From: Planctomycetota bacterium
GTDB lineage: Bacteria; Planctomycetota; UBA1135; JACQFD01
NCBI GenBank assembly: GCA_016792805.1
Contig: JAEUHX010000069.1
Location: 1-64,000, forward strand
Reading direction: 5' to 3'
Length of the DNA: 64,000 bases
Positions 53,820 through 61,823 of this stretch are shown in pieces. Every line of letters starts with the position of its first letter. Positions within the stretch are counted from its first letter, which is position 1. The position numbers were made by a program, and so were the translations under genes. A model generated the notes under the pieces. The model was not told the DNA's origin. It made no database searches and worked only from the letters and a program-made list of their open reading frames with translations.

Positions 53820-55883
53820 GTGATCTTGAGAATCGTTCTCGAAATCCTCTGCGCCAGCGCCGCCGTCGCCCTGCTGTCGGGGCCGGTTTCGGCGGCTAGC
53901 GCCGCTGCGGCCCAGGGAGGGGCAGCCAGCGCGCCGAGTGCGCTCTCGCCGGCCGCCGAGCGGGAGGTGCACCGGCTGCTCGGGGTCCTCGACTACATCG
54001 CGAAGGACTACAGCGGCGCCGTCGAGGCAGGCGTCGTGGTGAGCGCGCCCGAGTACGAGGAGCAGAAGACGCTCTCCGCGGACGCGGTTTCGATCGCCCA
54101 CGACCTGACCGGCGGGGATCCCGAGTCGGTTCCGGTCGTCACGGGGCCCGCCCCGAAGGAGCCGCTCGTGCGCCGCATGCTCGAGCTCGTCTCCCGCATT
54201 GAGGCGAAGGGGCCGGCGCCCGAGATCGAGAATCTGTGTACACAGTTGCGCCGCGAAGTGCTTGCGCGCTTTCCGGTCCGGCTCGTTCCCGACCGAACTC
54301 CCGACTTGGAGAATGGCCGGATTCTGTATCAAGTGAATTGTTCGCTTTGCCACGGGGAGCGGGGCGACGCGAACACGCAGCGGGCGCGGGAGCTCCAGCC
54401 TCCGCCTCTCTCGTTTCTTGGGGAGAAGGCCGACGGCGGACTTTCGCCGTACCACGCATTCAACGTGATGACGTTCGGGATCCCCGGCACGGCGATGGCT
54501 TCCTTTGAGCTGTTGCCGGCGAAGGACCGATGGGATGTAGCCTTTTATTTATTGACTCTTCGCAATGCGAGTGCGCTCTCGGCGGGGCCGAAAAGCGGCG
54601 ACGGCGGTCGGCCCGAGCTCTCCCTTGCGGAGTTGGCGGTGCTGTCCGACGCGGGGCTGCGAGATCAGCTCACGGCCATGGGGCGCCCCGCCTCCGAGCT
54701 CAGCGCCGACGTGGCCTGGCTGCGCCGCGAGACTACCTATAATCCGCCTCGCCGGTCGGGTTCGCTCGCGGGAGCGAAAGAAAAGTTACGAGCAGCTTCG
54801 ACGGCCTACGCTGGCGGGCAGCCGAAAGAAGCCGCGCGGCTGCTGCTCGATGCATATCTCACTCATGTGGAGCCGTCGGAGGCCGCGCTCCGCGCGCTCG
54901 ACTCTGCCGCAGTCGTGCGGCTCGAGACGGCGTTCCTCGATGCGCGCGTCGCGATTCGAGAGGGGCTGCCGGCGGCGGCGCTCGCCGAGCGATGTCAACG
55001 ATTCCACACCGAGGTGGAGAGCTGCGAGGCGCTTCTCGCGAGCGGCGCGCGCTCCTCCACATTTGTATTCACATCGAGCTTTCTCATCCTGCTGCGAGAA
55101 GGTGTCGAGGCGGCGCTCCTGCTCGGCGCCATGCTCGCGATGCTAAGAAAGCTCGGCCAGCCCGGCGCCGCTCGATATGTGCACTGGGGCTGGATCGCGG
55201 CATTGGCGGCCGGGCTCGTCACGTGGGCGGTGGCTCGAACGGTGATTGTCGTCACGTCGGCGCAGCGCGAGCTCGTGGAGGGAGTTGTAGGGCTCGCGGC
55301 CGCCGCGGTGCTGGCGTACACGAGCTATTGGATCCTCTCGCGCGCGCAGGCGAAGCGCTGGATGGAGGATCTTCGATCTCACATTTCGAAGGCTGTGGCC
55401 GAAGGTGACGCTGGCGCGATCGGCTCCGGGGGGCGGTTCACTCTTTTTGGGCTCTCGTTCCTGGCGGTTTATCGCGAGGCGTTCGAGACCGTACTGTTCC
55501 TGGAGGCGATCCTTGCGGAGCACCAGCAGGCTGCGGCGCTCTCGCTGGTGGGCGGGCTCGCTGCGGGGGCCGGCGCGCTGGCGGTGGTCATATTCTTGAT
55601 GTTCCGCTTGAGCAAGAAGCTGCCGATGACGGCCTTCTTTAACATCTCGGGCGCGCTGCTTTTTGTGCTGGCAGTGATCTTCGCAGGAAGTGGAATTCAC
55701 GCGCTGATCGAAGGCGGCCATCTCGATCCGCGCCCGATCTCGTTCCCGCGGGTGGAATGGCTCGGCGTGTTCCCCGACCAGGCAAGCCTTGCGGCGCAGG
55801 CAGCGCTCCTCGCGCTCGTGCCTCTCGGGCTTTGGCTCGAATGGCGACGCACGCGCGTTCCCGCGCACGCCTCGGCTCATTAG
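53820..55883 (+). CDS. Cytochrome c-FTR1 iron permease fusion
   Basis: 687 residues from GTG 53820. A signal peptide leads into an extracytoplasmic part of ~390 residues with one heme c site CSLCHG near residue 178 and a later MTFGIPGTAM methionine that could be the sixth ligand. The C-terminal half is an FTR1-type permease: LREGVEAALLLGAMLAM (REGxE) and later YREAFETVLFLEAIL (second RExxE), with about seven helices. FTR1 imports Fe(III) formed by oxidation; a built-in heme domain suggests electron transfer coupled to iron uptake. Confidence 0.92.
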   Translation: MILRIVLEILCASAAVALLSGPVSAASAAAAQGGAASAPSALSPAAEREVHRLLGVLDYIAKDYSGAVEAGVVVSAPEYEEQKTLSADAVSIAHDLTGGDPESVPVVTGPAPKEPLVRRMLELVSRIEAKGPAPEIENLCTQLRREVLARFPVRLVPDRTPDLENGRILYQVNCSLCHGERGDANTQRARELQPPPLSFLGEKADGGLSPYHAFNVMTFGIPGTAMASFELLPAKDRWDVAFYLLTLRNASALSAGPKSGDGGRPELSLAELAVLSDAGLRDQLTAMGRPASELSADVAWLRRETTYNPPRRSGSLAGAKEKLRAASTAYAGGQPKEAARLLLDAYLTHVEPSEAALRALDSAAVVRLETAFLDARVAIREGLPAAALAERCQRFHTEVESCEALLASGARSSTFVFTSSFLILLREGVEAALLLGAMLAMLRKLGQPGAARYVHWGWIAALAAGLVTWAVARTVIVVTSAQRELVEGVVGLAAAAVLAYTSYWILSRAQAKRWMEDLRSHISKAVAEGDAGAIGSGGRFTLFGLSFLAVYREAFETVLFLEAILAEHQQAAALSLVGGLAAGAGALAVVIFLMFRLSKKLPMTAFFNISGALLFVLAVIFAGSGIHALIEGGHLDPRPISFPRVEWLGVFPDQASLAAQAALLALVPLGLWLEWRRTRVPAHASAH

Positions 55884-56089
55884 CTCGCCGGGTTGTTGGT
55901 TTCTCGGACAAAGCGGGTCTCGCGTTGCGGGACGTGGCTGGTGTCGGCGCGTGAGGGATTCTCCTAGGTTGATAAGTGGGGTCGGCGCGTGCGCCGACCG
56001 GTTCGAGCGCGCGTGCGCGCGAGGCTGTCGATTTGTGCCTCGGGAAGAATGGGGCGTGGTCAGTCTTGGCGCGGCAGCGAACAGTCCAA

Positions 56090-56248
56090 GAGGCCATTCC
56101 AGGATTCCTCCGAGCTGCGCGCGGGCCTCGGCGCCCAGCGCGACGTTGCGCGTCCTCGGCGTAGCTTCTTGCTACGCCTGCGGCGCCCGCCTTGCGCTGA
56201 GCGCCGATTCCTCGCGCTCGCTTTGCGGAGGAATCCTGTCATGGCCTC
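56090..56248. mobile_element. MITE-like inverted-repeat element, copy 2 (159 bp)
   Basis: The same length and ends as copy 1, in opposite orientation: GAGGCCATTCCAGGATTCCT at the left and ATGGCCTC at the right. The core hairpin is GGCGTAGC/GCTACGCC around a TTCTT loop. Inner left TCCGAGCTGCGCGCGGG matches the yhcG element. No coding capacity. Confidence 0.7.
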
Positions 56249-56272
56249 CCGACGCTCGGCGGCTCATCGGCT

Positions 56273-56315
56273 GCGCAGAATCCGACCGGCGCTTCGCGCC
56301 GATCGGATTCTGCGC
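56273..56315. repeat. 20-bp-arm hairpin with 3-nt loop
   Basis: The arms 56273-56292 and 56296-56315 pair at 19 of 20 positions around TTC. It is homologous to the hairpins at 386-428 and 12367-12409; the arms share GCGCAGAATCCGAC with block A. Confidence 0.85.
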
Positions 56316-56349
56316 GCGCCATGGCCTTGCGTCTGCGGAACTCGCCGCG

Positions 56350-56870
56350 CCAAGACCGACCCACGCCCCAATCCGAGCCGTCTCGCATCTGTGAAGTGGA
56401 AGGAGGGTGCAACCTGGTGCGACAACATCCCACCAGATTCCTTCACTGCCACAGTAGGGCGCGGACATCGCCCGCGACGATTCGCGCGCGCTTGCGCGCG
56501 CGGATGACCAATCCGCCTTCGACGGTTCCTCATCGCGCGGGGCAAGCCCCGCGCATTTGTTCGGCGCGTGCGCCGACCCTACAAATCGATCCGGGGCAAG
56601 GCGCCACGCGCCTGCGGAACTTGCCGCGCCAAGACCGACCCACGCCCCAATCCGAGCCGTCTCGCATCTGTGAAGTGAAAGGAGGGTGCAACCTGGTGCG
56701 ACAACATCCCACCAGATTCCTTCACTGCCACAGTAGGGCGCGGGCATCGCCCGCGACGATTCGCGCGCGCTTGCGCGCGCGGATGACCAATCCGCCTTCG
56801 ACGGTTCCTCATCGCGCGGGGCAAGCCCGCGCATTTGTTCGGCGCAAGCGCCGACCCTACGGATCGATCG
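56350..56870. repeat. Two tandem 279-bp intergenic units
   Basis: The first unit is 56350-56628; the second starts at 56629 and is truncated near 56870. Each contains CCAAGACCGACCCACGCCCC, a CATCTGTGAAGT stretch, GGTGCAACCTGGTGCGACAA, CGCGGGC/GCCCGCG-type and GCGCGGGGC/GCCCCGCGC palindromes. The 226-bp units in block B share the first motif but differ in length. Confidence 0.8.
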
Positions 56871-56933
56871 GGAAAGCGCGTGCGCCGGCCGATTCGCGCG
56901 CGCTCCATTTGCGGAGCCGGTACGAAGCGGCCT

Positions 56934-57764
56934 CTACACTCTTCGCTCAACACCGAGCGTCTCAAAGATGTGATCTTTGAGGTCGCGGAACGCTTTCTCG
57001 TCGGGATCGCGCGGGCGCGGCATTGGGTTCTCCACGATCTCTTTGATCGTGGCCGGGCGCTTCGACATTACGGCGATGCGGTCGGCGAGCTCGCACGCCT
57101 CCTCGACGTCGTGGGTCACGAGGAGGCAAGTCTTTCCCGTCGCCTTCCAAATGCGCACAATTTCGCGCCGCATCTCGAGGCGAGTGAATGCGTCGAGGGC
57201 GCCAAAGGGCTCGTCGAGGTAGAGAATGTCGGGATCGACCGCGAGCGCCCGAGCGAATTCCACGCGCTGCTTCATTCCCCCCGAGAGTTCACTTGGGAGC
57301 GCTTTCTCGAAGCCTGTGAGCCCAACGAGATCGATGTATTTCATGACGATCTCGTGTTTTTGTGCAAATGGCATCTTTCGGCCCAGGCCGAAGCCGATGT
57401 TGTCCCAGACGGAAAGCCACGGGAAGATCCCCGTTTCCTGGAATACGAATACCCGCTTCGGGGAAGGCCGAGTCACTTGCTCGCCGTCGATCTGTATCGA
57501 TCCGGAGTCGATGCCTTCGAAGCCGGCGATACAGTTCAGCAGCGTCGACTTGCCGCAGCCCGAAGGACCGACGATCGCAAGGAACTCGCGGTCGCGAACA
57601 TCGAGGTCCACGCCTTCGAGGACGGGGACCTCACCTTTCTTCGTCTTGAACGTTTTGTAAACCCCCGCGATTCGAATTTTGACCGAGGCGGACCCGCTCT
57701 GCGGAGGCTTCGAGGCGCCATGGGATGCGGGCACCGCGAACACGTCGCCGAGGTTCGGGCTCAT
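56934..57764 (-). CDS. NitT/TauT-type ABC transporter ATP-binding protein
   Basis: 276 residues from ATG 57764. Walker A GPSGCGKST, Q-loop VFQETGIFPWLSVWDN, signature LSGGMKQR, Walker B ILYLDEPFGALDAF and H-loop LVTHDVEEA are all canonical. It has the family-typical N-terminus KIRIAGVYKTFK. It is last in an importer operon and overlaps the permease gene by ATGA. Substrate class (nitrate, sulfonate, taurine, bicarbonate-like) is not determinable. Confidence 0.93.
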   Translation of the reverse strand: MSPNLGDVFAVPASHGASKPPQSGSASVKIRIAGVYKTFKTKKGEVPVLEGVDLDVRDREFLAIVGPSGCGKSTLLNCIAGFEGIDSGSIQIDGEQVTRPSPKRVFVFQETGIFPWLSVWDNIGFGLGRKMPFAQKHEIVMKYIDLVGLTGFEKALPSELSGGMKQRVEFARALAVDPDILYLDEPFGALDAFTRLEMRREIVRIWKATGKTCLLVTHDVEEACELADRIAVMSKRPATIKEIVENPMPRPRDPDEKAFRDLKDHIFETLGVERRV

Positions 57765-58912
57765 CGTGCGCCCAGCCCGCGACGCTCGAGTTCCATGCGC
57801 TCGAACCGCCGAATCGAGGTATCGATGAGAAGACCAATCAAGCCGATCACAATCATGGCAGCGACGACGCGATCGAATCGCAGCTGATTCCGGGCGTCAT
57901 TGACGAGATAGCCGAGGCCGGCCGAGACACCGAGCATTTCGGCAGCGACGACGACGACCCAGGAGATGCCGAGAGCAATTCGCAGTGACGTCAGGATGGA
58001 AGGGAGAACCGCCGGGACGATGACATAACGCGCTGAGTCGAGCCCGCGGACTCCGAAGTTCAGCGCAGATCTCCGATACTTGAGATCGACCGTTGCCACA
58101 GCCGCAGCCGTGGAGACTGCGATGGGGAAGAACGAAGAGAGGAAGATAATAAAAACGGCCGCGTTATCGGCGCCTTTGAGTGTCAGGGCGGCGACCGGAA
58201 GCCAAGCGATCGGCGAGATGGGCCGCAGGCACTGGATCACCGAGTTCAGCAGCGAACTCAGCCAGGCGAAACTGCCCATCGCGAGCCCGAGCGGAATCCC
58301 GAGCAGCGCGCCAAAAATGAACCCGGCGGCGACGCGGAAAAGTGATGCAATGATGTGCCGGGGCATCTCGCCGCTCACGGTGAGCTCGTAGAGCGCCGAG
58401 AGCGCCTCATGGGGAGGCGGGATCCAGTCTTCGCTGCGAGCATTCTTGATCTGTGTGCTCTCCGCCCTCGCGCGGGCCTGGTCGAATCCTGAGCCCGGGG
58501 CTTGCGAAGCTTCCGCGATCAGCCCACCGCCAAAAGCAACCTTCGCGGCATCGAGGAGGGCAGGCAGCGAATGCGCCGGATAGGAAGGCTTCGAGGCGGG
58601 CGACGTCGCCGCGGGTGCCGGGATATTTGTGGGAAGGCCCGCGAGCTTGGGCTGGTGAGCCTTGAGCCAGGTCTTGAGGGTGTCCTCATTGTGCCCACGG
58701 CTCTTTTCGTCCCAGTCGAAGATCGCCCGCGAGATCTCGCGAGACTTCGAATCGAGGATCACGGCATGGCTCTTCCCCTCCGCAATGTCGGAGAAGGCCA
58801 TTGCCGGGAGCCGCAGCGGCGCGGGGCGCGTTGCCAGCACGACGAGGTGCCACGCGAAGCCAAAGATGAGAATCCCGGCCAAGGCCAGGAGCAGCGAATG
58901 AACAAAACGCAT
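57761..58912 (-). CDS. NitT/TauT-type ABC permease with N-terminal extracytoplasmic insert
   Basis: 383 residues. One N-terminal helix (about 7-28) is followed by ~150 hydrophilic residues with a proline/alanine linker (IPAPAATSPASKPSYPAHS), and then the usual six-helix permease domain from about residue 170, with an EAA-type loop near WVVVVAAEMLGVSAGLGYLVNDARN. Standard permeases of this family lack such an insert of this size. It sits between the substrate-binding and ATPase genes. Confidence 0.9.
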   Translation of the reverse strand: MRFVHSLLLALAGILIFGFAWHLVVLATRPAPLRLPAMAFSDIAEGKSHAVILDSKSREISRAIFDWDEKSRGHNEDTLKTWLKAHQPKLAGLPTNIPAPAATSPASKPSYPAHSLPALLDAAKVAFGGGLIAEASQAPGSGFDQARARAESTQIKNARSEDWIPPPHEALSALYELTVSGEMPRHIIASLFRVAAGFIFGALLGIPLGLAMGSFAWLSSLLNSVIQCLRPISPIAWLPVAALTLKGADNAAVFIIFLSSFFPIAVSTAAAVATVDLKYRRSALNFGVRGLDSARYVIVPAVLPSILTSLRIALGISWVVVVAAEMLGVSAGLGYLVNDARNQLRFDRVVAAMIVIGLIGLLIDTSIRRFERMELERRGLGAR

Positions 58913-58927
58913 CGGCTTTCGTGAACC

Positions 58928-60070
58928 TTACTTCTTATCCGAGCCGTGCGCCGCCATGGCGAAGCTCGCATCGCAGTAGTCTTCAAAGCCGAAGGGATCC
59001 TCCGGAGTCGAAGGCTTGAAGTAGCCGAGTTTTTCCGCGTAGCGCTGGATCTCCTCGAAATCCGGACGGGCCGGAACAAGATTCGTGTACTTCACGCGGT
59101 CGAGCGGTTTTGTGAGAACGAATCGCAGGAGCTCCGGCGGCTGGGCGTAGTACTTCGCGTGTGCGCCGATGGCCGCCGCCTGAGACCGGTGATCCGTCGT
59201 CCAGTTGCTGGGCAGCACAATATTATTATCGTCAGCCTTCGTGCCGTCGCCTTCCTTGTGGAGCCCCGCAACGAGTTCCTCACCCGACGCGTCGATCCAC
59301 CTGCCCGAGGCCGAGATCCCCGCAACGAGTTCCTCGACGAGGGGACGGTTTTCGCGAATCAGGTCTTCGCTGACCGCCAGCACGCATGAGATGAAGTTGG
59401 GCCAGATATCTTTTGTGAAGTACAACACTCGACCGAAGCCGGCGATCTCGCTCTTGGCGGCGTGCGGTTCGCCGATGATGTACGCGTCGACGGCACCTTT
59501 CTGTAGCATCGAAGGGTGTTCCGGCGGCGGCACCGGCACAAGCGTCAGGTCGTCCTCTTTCATGCCCTCTTTCTCGAGCTGCCGGGCCAGCAGGATCCGC
59601 TGATTCGAGTACATGTGGGGCACTGCGATCTTCTTACCCTTCAGGTCCTTGAAGGTTCGGTAAGGAGAATCCTTGTGCACGATGATCGTTGTCCCGTCGC
59701 GGTGTCCGAGATGGACGATCTTGATCGGCGTGCCTTGTCTCCGAAGCGTCATCGCGAGCGGCGCCAAGATGAACGAAGCGTGGAGCTGCTTGCTCTTGAA
59801 GTCTTCAGCGACCGCTTCGAAATTTGTGTACTTCTTCGACTTGAAGACCGAGCCCGAGTCGGTGTGCGTCGTCACCCAGTTCGTCACGGGGCAGGTCAGA
59901 TGGCAGGTCACGGGCAGGAAGCCCACCGTCAGCTCACCGCGCTGCTCGCTCCCCCCCTGCAGCCGCCGAAGGAAGCTGGGCCAGCCACCGAGATTGAGCT
60001 GCACGTGAAGGGCGAAGAGCCCTCCGAGGATGCCGACCGCCACGAGAGCGGCCTTCGCCGTAGGTTTCAT
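58928..60070 (-). CDS. NrtA/SsuA-like ABC substrate-binding protein
   Basis: 380 residues from ATG 60070, with an AAGGA ribosome binding site 7-11 nt upstream. An N-terminal hydrophobic segment anchors or exports it. The periplasmic binding fold follows: LTVGFLPVTCHLTCPVTNW, LHASFILAPLAMTLRRQG, GKKIAVPHMYSNQRILLARQLEKEG, GAVDAYIIGEPHAAKSEI. Cysteines in CHLTCPV may form a disulfide or bind the ligand, which is unusual for nitrate or taurine binders. The gene is transcribed away from the LuxR-type genes. Confidence 0.9.
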   Translation of the reverse strand: MKPTAKAALVAVGILGGLFALHVQLNLGGWPSFLRRLQGGSEQRGELTVGFLPVTCHLTCPVTNWVTTHTDSGSVFKSKKYTNFEAVAEDFKSKQLHASFILAPLAMTLRRQGTPIKIVHLGHRDGTTIIVHKDSPYRTFKDLKGKKIAVPHMYSNQRILLARQLEKEGMKEDDLTLVPVPPPEHPSMLQKGAVDAYIIGEPHAAKSEIAGFGRVLYFTKDIWPNFISCVLAVSEDLIRENRPLVEELVAGISASGRWIDASGEELVAGLHKEGDGTKADDNNIVLPSNWTTDHRSQAAAIGAHAKYYAQPPELLRFVLTKPLDRVKYTNLVPARPDFEEIQRYAEKLGYFKPSTPEDPFGFEDYCDASFAMAAHGSDKK

Positions 60071-60089
60071 GCGGATTCCTTATGGGTCA

Positions 60090-60300
60090 CGCCGGAAGTG
60101 TGGGCGCAAAGCCCAGGCTACGTCGGGATAGAGAAAAACGTGCCGCCTCAAGAGACCCCGGTCTCCAACCGATAACTGGCCCGGGAGCGCGGAAGACCTC
60201 AGATGGTCATCCGCGGGGCAGAGGGGACCCTCAAGAGCCGCGCCTTGATGGCGAGGGCTGTTGAGGGTGGGCCGACGCGAAGCGTCGGCCCTTTTTGTTT
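60090..60300 (+). ncRNA. Candidate small structured RNA
   Basis: A plus-strand intrinsic terminator ends this interval, but no plus-strand gene lies upstream for several kb, so the transcript that it ends must start in this interval. Several nested inverted repeats support folding. The segment GGGCGCAAAGCCC resembles a part of cyclic-di-GMP riboswitches, but the rest of that consensus is absent. Either a small RNA or a riboswitch-like leader of the importer or regulator is possible. Start coordinate is approximate. Confidence 0.4.
60269..60300 (+). terminator. Plus-strand intrinsic terminator
   Basis: GGGCCGACGC and GCGTCGGCCC form a stem with a GAA loop, followed by TTTTTGTTT. The reverse strand has no T-tract, so it works on the plus strand only. 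Confidence 0.85.
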
Positions 60301-60465
60301 CCAGCCCAAATCAAGGCCAGGCAACGACTTGCGCAGTCCAAGTTTTTCTACTGGCTACCCCCGGTGGAAGGCGTTACCCCTCTAGCGCCTCCCCCGGACT
60401 CCCGGTGGTAGGCTGTGATCGATTGGCGGGCACTTGGCCACGCAATTCCTACCTCCCTAACCACC

Positions 60466-61623
60466 ATGTCTGTCCGAGACTTTGCAACCCTGCGTACCGT
60501 TTCCACCACCTCTTTACGTGCCGAGCTCCTGGAGCGTCTTGCTTCGACGCCGGAGCCGAACTGGAACGCCGTTGGCGAATTCCTGCGCTCGAGCTTCGAG
60601 GCAGATCACTGCGTGATCTCCCTGTGGCTGGCACCGGGCGCACATGAGCTTCTCGGAAGCGCCGGCCTCTCGACGGAATGGGCCGCCCGCTATGAGGAGC
60701 GATTCTCCGATCTGAATCCCTATGTTACAGAAGCGCGACGGCGCCGGCCCCAGGGCGGTGATCCGCTCGTCGCCACCGGGGATCAGCTCGTTCCGTTCCA
60801 GCGCGCTCGCGAAATGACGTTCTATCGAGAGTTCTGCGCCCCGCTGAATGTCAATGATTCGCTCGGCGCCATGCTCTTCGATGGGCAGCGTCCGTTGGGC
60901 CACGTCTCCCTGCGTCGGGCGAGCGGCCGCATTCGCTACGGCGAAGCGGAGGTCGCGCGCCTGCGCTCCGTCTGTGACGTGCTCTCCGCTTCGCTCAAGC
61001 GCAGCCGCATGCTGCGCGAGCTGAAGGCGCGCAACGTGGCCTTTGATCGCCTTGCGACGACCGAGGGCCAGGGCTTCGTCCTCTTTGACCACCGAGGCGT
61101 GGTGCTCGATTTTGCGGGCGCCGGCACGGGGGTCGTCGAGAACGACCGCGAGCGGCTCCATTCCGCTGTGGCGGCCTACCTCGAAGATCCGACGCGCGCG
61201 ACCGGCAACTTCTCCACATTCCCGTCGGAGGAGCTGAAGGAGCGTGCCGCCGCGGGCGAGACGCTTCCTGCGGACTTCTCCTTCGAGATGCGTCGCGTCC
61301 CAATCGAAGGTCGTTCGCGCGTTTTGTGCATTCTCACTACTCGGACGCTGGCGACGCCGACTTCGGTGAGCCTCCCGACCGACGTGCACTTCACGCCCCG
61401 GGAGCGCGAGGTGCTCGCGCTGCTGGCGAAGGGGCTCGACAACATGTCGATCGCGAAGTCGCTGAAGATCGGCCTCTACACGACCAAGGATCACGTGAAG
61501 GCGATCTTCCGCAAGCTCGGCGTGCACACGCGCGCTGAGGCAGTTGCCATGCTCGCCCGAGGAGCGGGGCGCAACGGCGCGAACGGCACGCAAGCGCCGA
61601 CGCCCACACCTGCGAACTCGTAG
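60466..61623 (+). CDS. LuxR-type transcriptional regulator with sensor domain (copy 1)
   Basis: 385 residues from ATG 60466 (an in-frame start 17 codons upstream is less likely). The N-terminal ~190 residues resemble a GAF-type domain (SSFEADHCVISLWLAPG, LGHVSLRRASGRIRYGEAEVARLRSV). A second domain (about 200-310) looks PAS-like. The C-terminal helix-turn-helix FTPREREVLALLAKGLDNMSIAKSL is a classical LuxR domain. Its paralogue at 61824-62924 has the same architecture. No acyl-HSL-binding residues are evident. Confidence 0.9.
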   Translation: MSVRDFATLRTVSTTSLRAELLERLASTPEPNWNAVGEFLRSSFEADHCVISLWLAPGAHELLGSAGLSTEWAARYEERFSDLNPYVTEARRRRPQGGDPLVATGDQLVPFQRAREMTFYREFCAPLNVNDSLGAMLFDGQRPLGHVSLRRASGRIRYGEAEVARLRSVCDVLSASLKRSRMLRELKARNVAFDRLATTEGQGFVLFDHRGVVLDFAGAGTGVVENDRERLHSAVAAYLEDPTRATGNFSTFPSEELKERAAAGETLPADFSFEMRRVPIEGRSRVLCILTTRTLATPTSVSLPTDVHFTPREREVLALLAKGLDNMSIAKSLKIGLYTTKDHVKAIFRKLGVHTRAEAVAMLARGAGRNGANGTQAPTPTPANS

Positions 61624-61641
61624 CGACTCGTCTCTCGACCT

Positions 61642-61677
61642 GCGCGGCTGCCTGAGTTCCGGCTCAGGCGGCCGCGC
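61642..61677 (+). terminator. Probable terminator after first LuxR gene
   Basis: GCGCGGCTGCCTGAG pairs with CTCAGGCGGCCGCGC, one mismatch, around a 6-nt loop. It is followed by TGTGTTT, a weak T-rich tail. It lies 18 bp after the stop codon. Confidence 0.65.
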
Positions 61678-61823
61678 TGTGTTTCCGGGGATCGACTCCC
61701 ACATCGAGGGCGACTCGCTCGAGTGCCCTCGTGAGTGTCATTTCTCTTCGGTGAACCGGCGAAGTTGGGCGAAGCCGTGCTTGCTCAGCACTAGTGTTGA
61801 TCCGACCTCAACGCGGACCGCGC

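Larger units (their letters stand above)
55884..56933. repeat. Palindrome-rich intergenic repeat block C
   Basis: No gene supported. 55970-56396 is an inverted relative of block A's 300-740 and contains the second 159-bp element and the large hairpin at 56273-56315. 56350-56628 and 56629-~56870 are tandem 279-bp units. Palindromes such as CGCGCGCTTGCGCGCG, GCGCGGGGC/GCCCCGCGC and CGGCGC/GCGCCG repeat. The block lies between two convergent gene ends. Confidence 0.85.
60071..60465. other. Intergenic region with probable structured RNA and promoters
   Basis: The region between the divergent importer and LuxR genes. It contains paired segments such as CCCTCAA...TTGAGGG (60229-60267 area), GGGC-GCAAA-GCCC near 60102-60114 and a plus-strand terminator at 60269-60300. 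No protein-coding gene seen. A plus-strand non-coding transcript that ends at the terminator is likely. Confidence 0.55.

Noticed and set aside
60102..60140. Cyclic-di-GMP (GEMM) riboswitch
   Set aside because: GCAAAGCCC is present but the upstream AAACC hairpin and the later conserved stem are missing.
60071..60300. Guanidine-I, TPP, SAM, cobalamin or Moco riboswitch
   Set aside because: None of their invariant core sequences was found on either strand.
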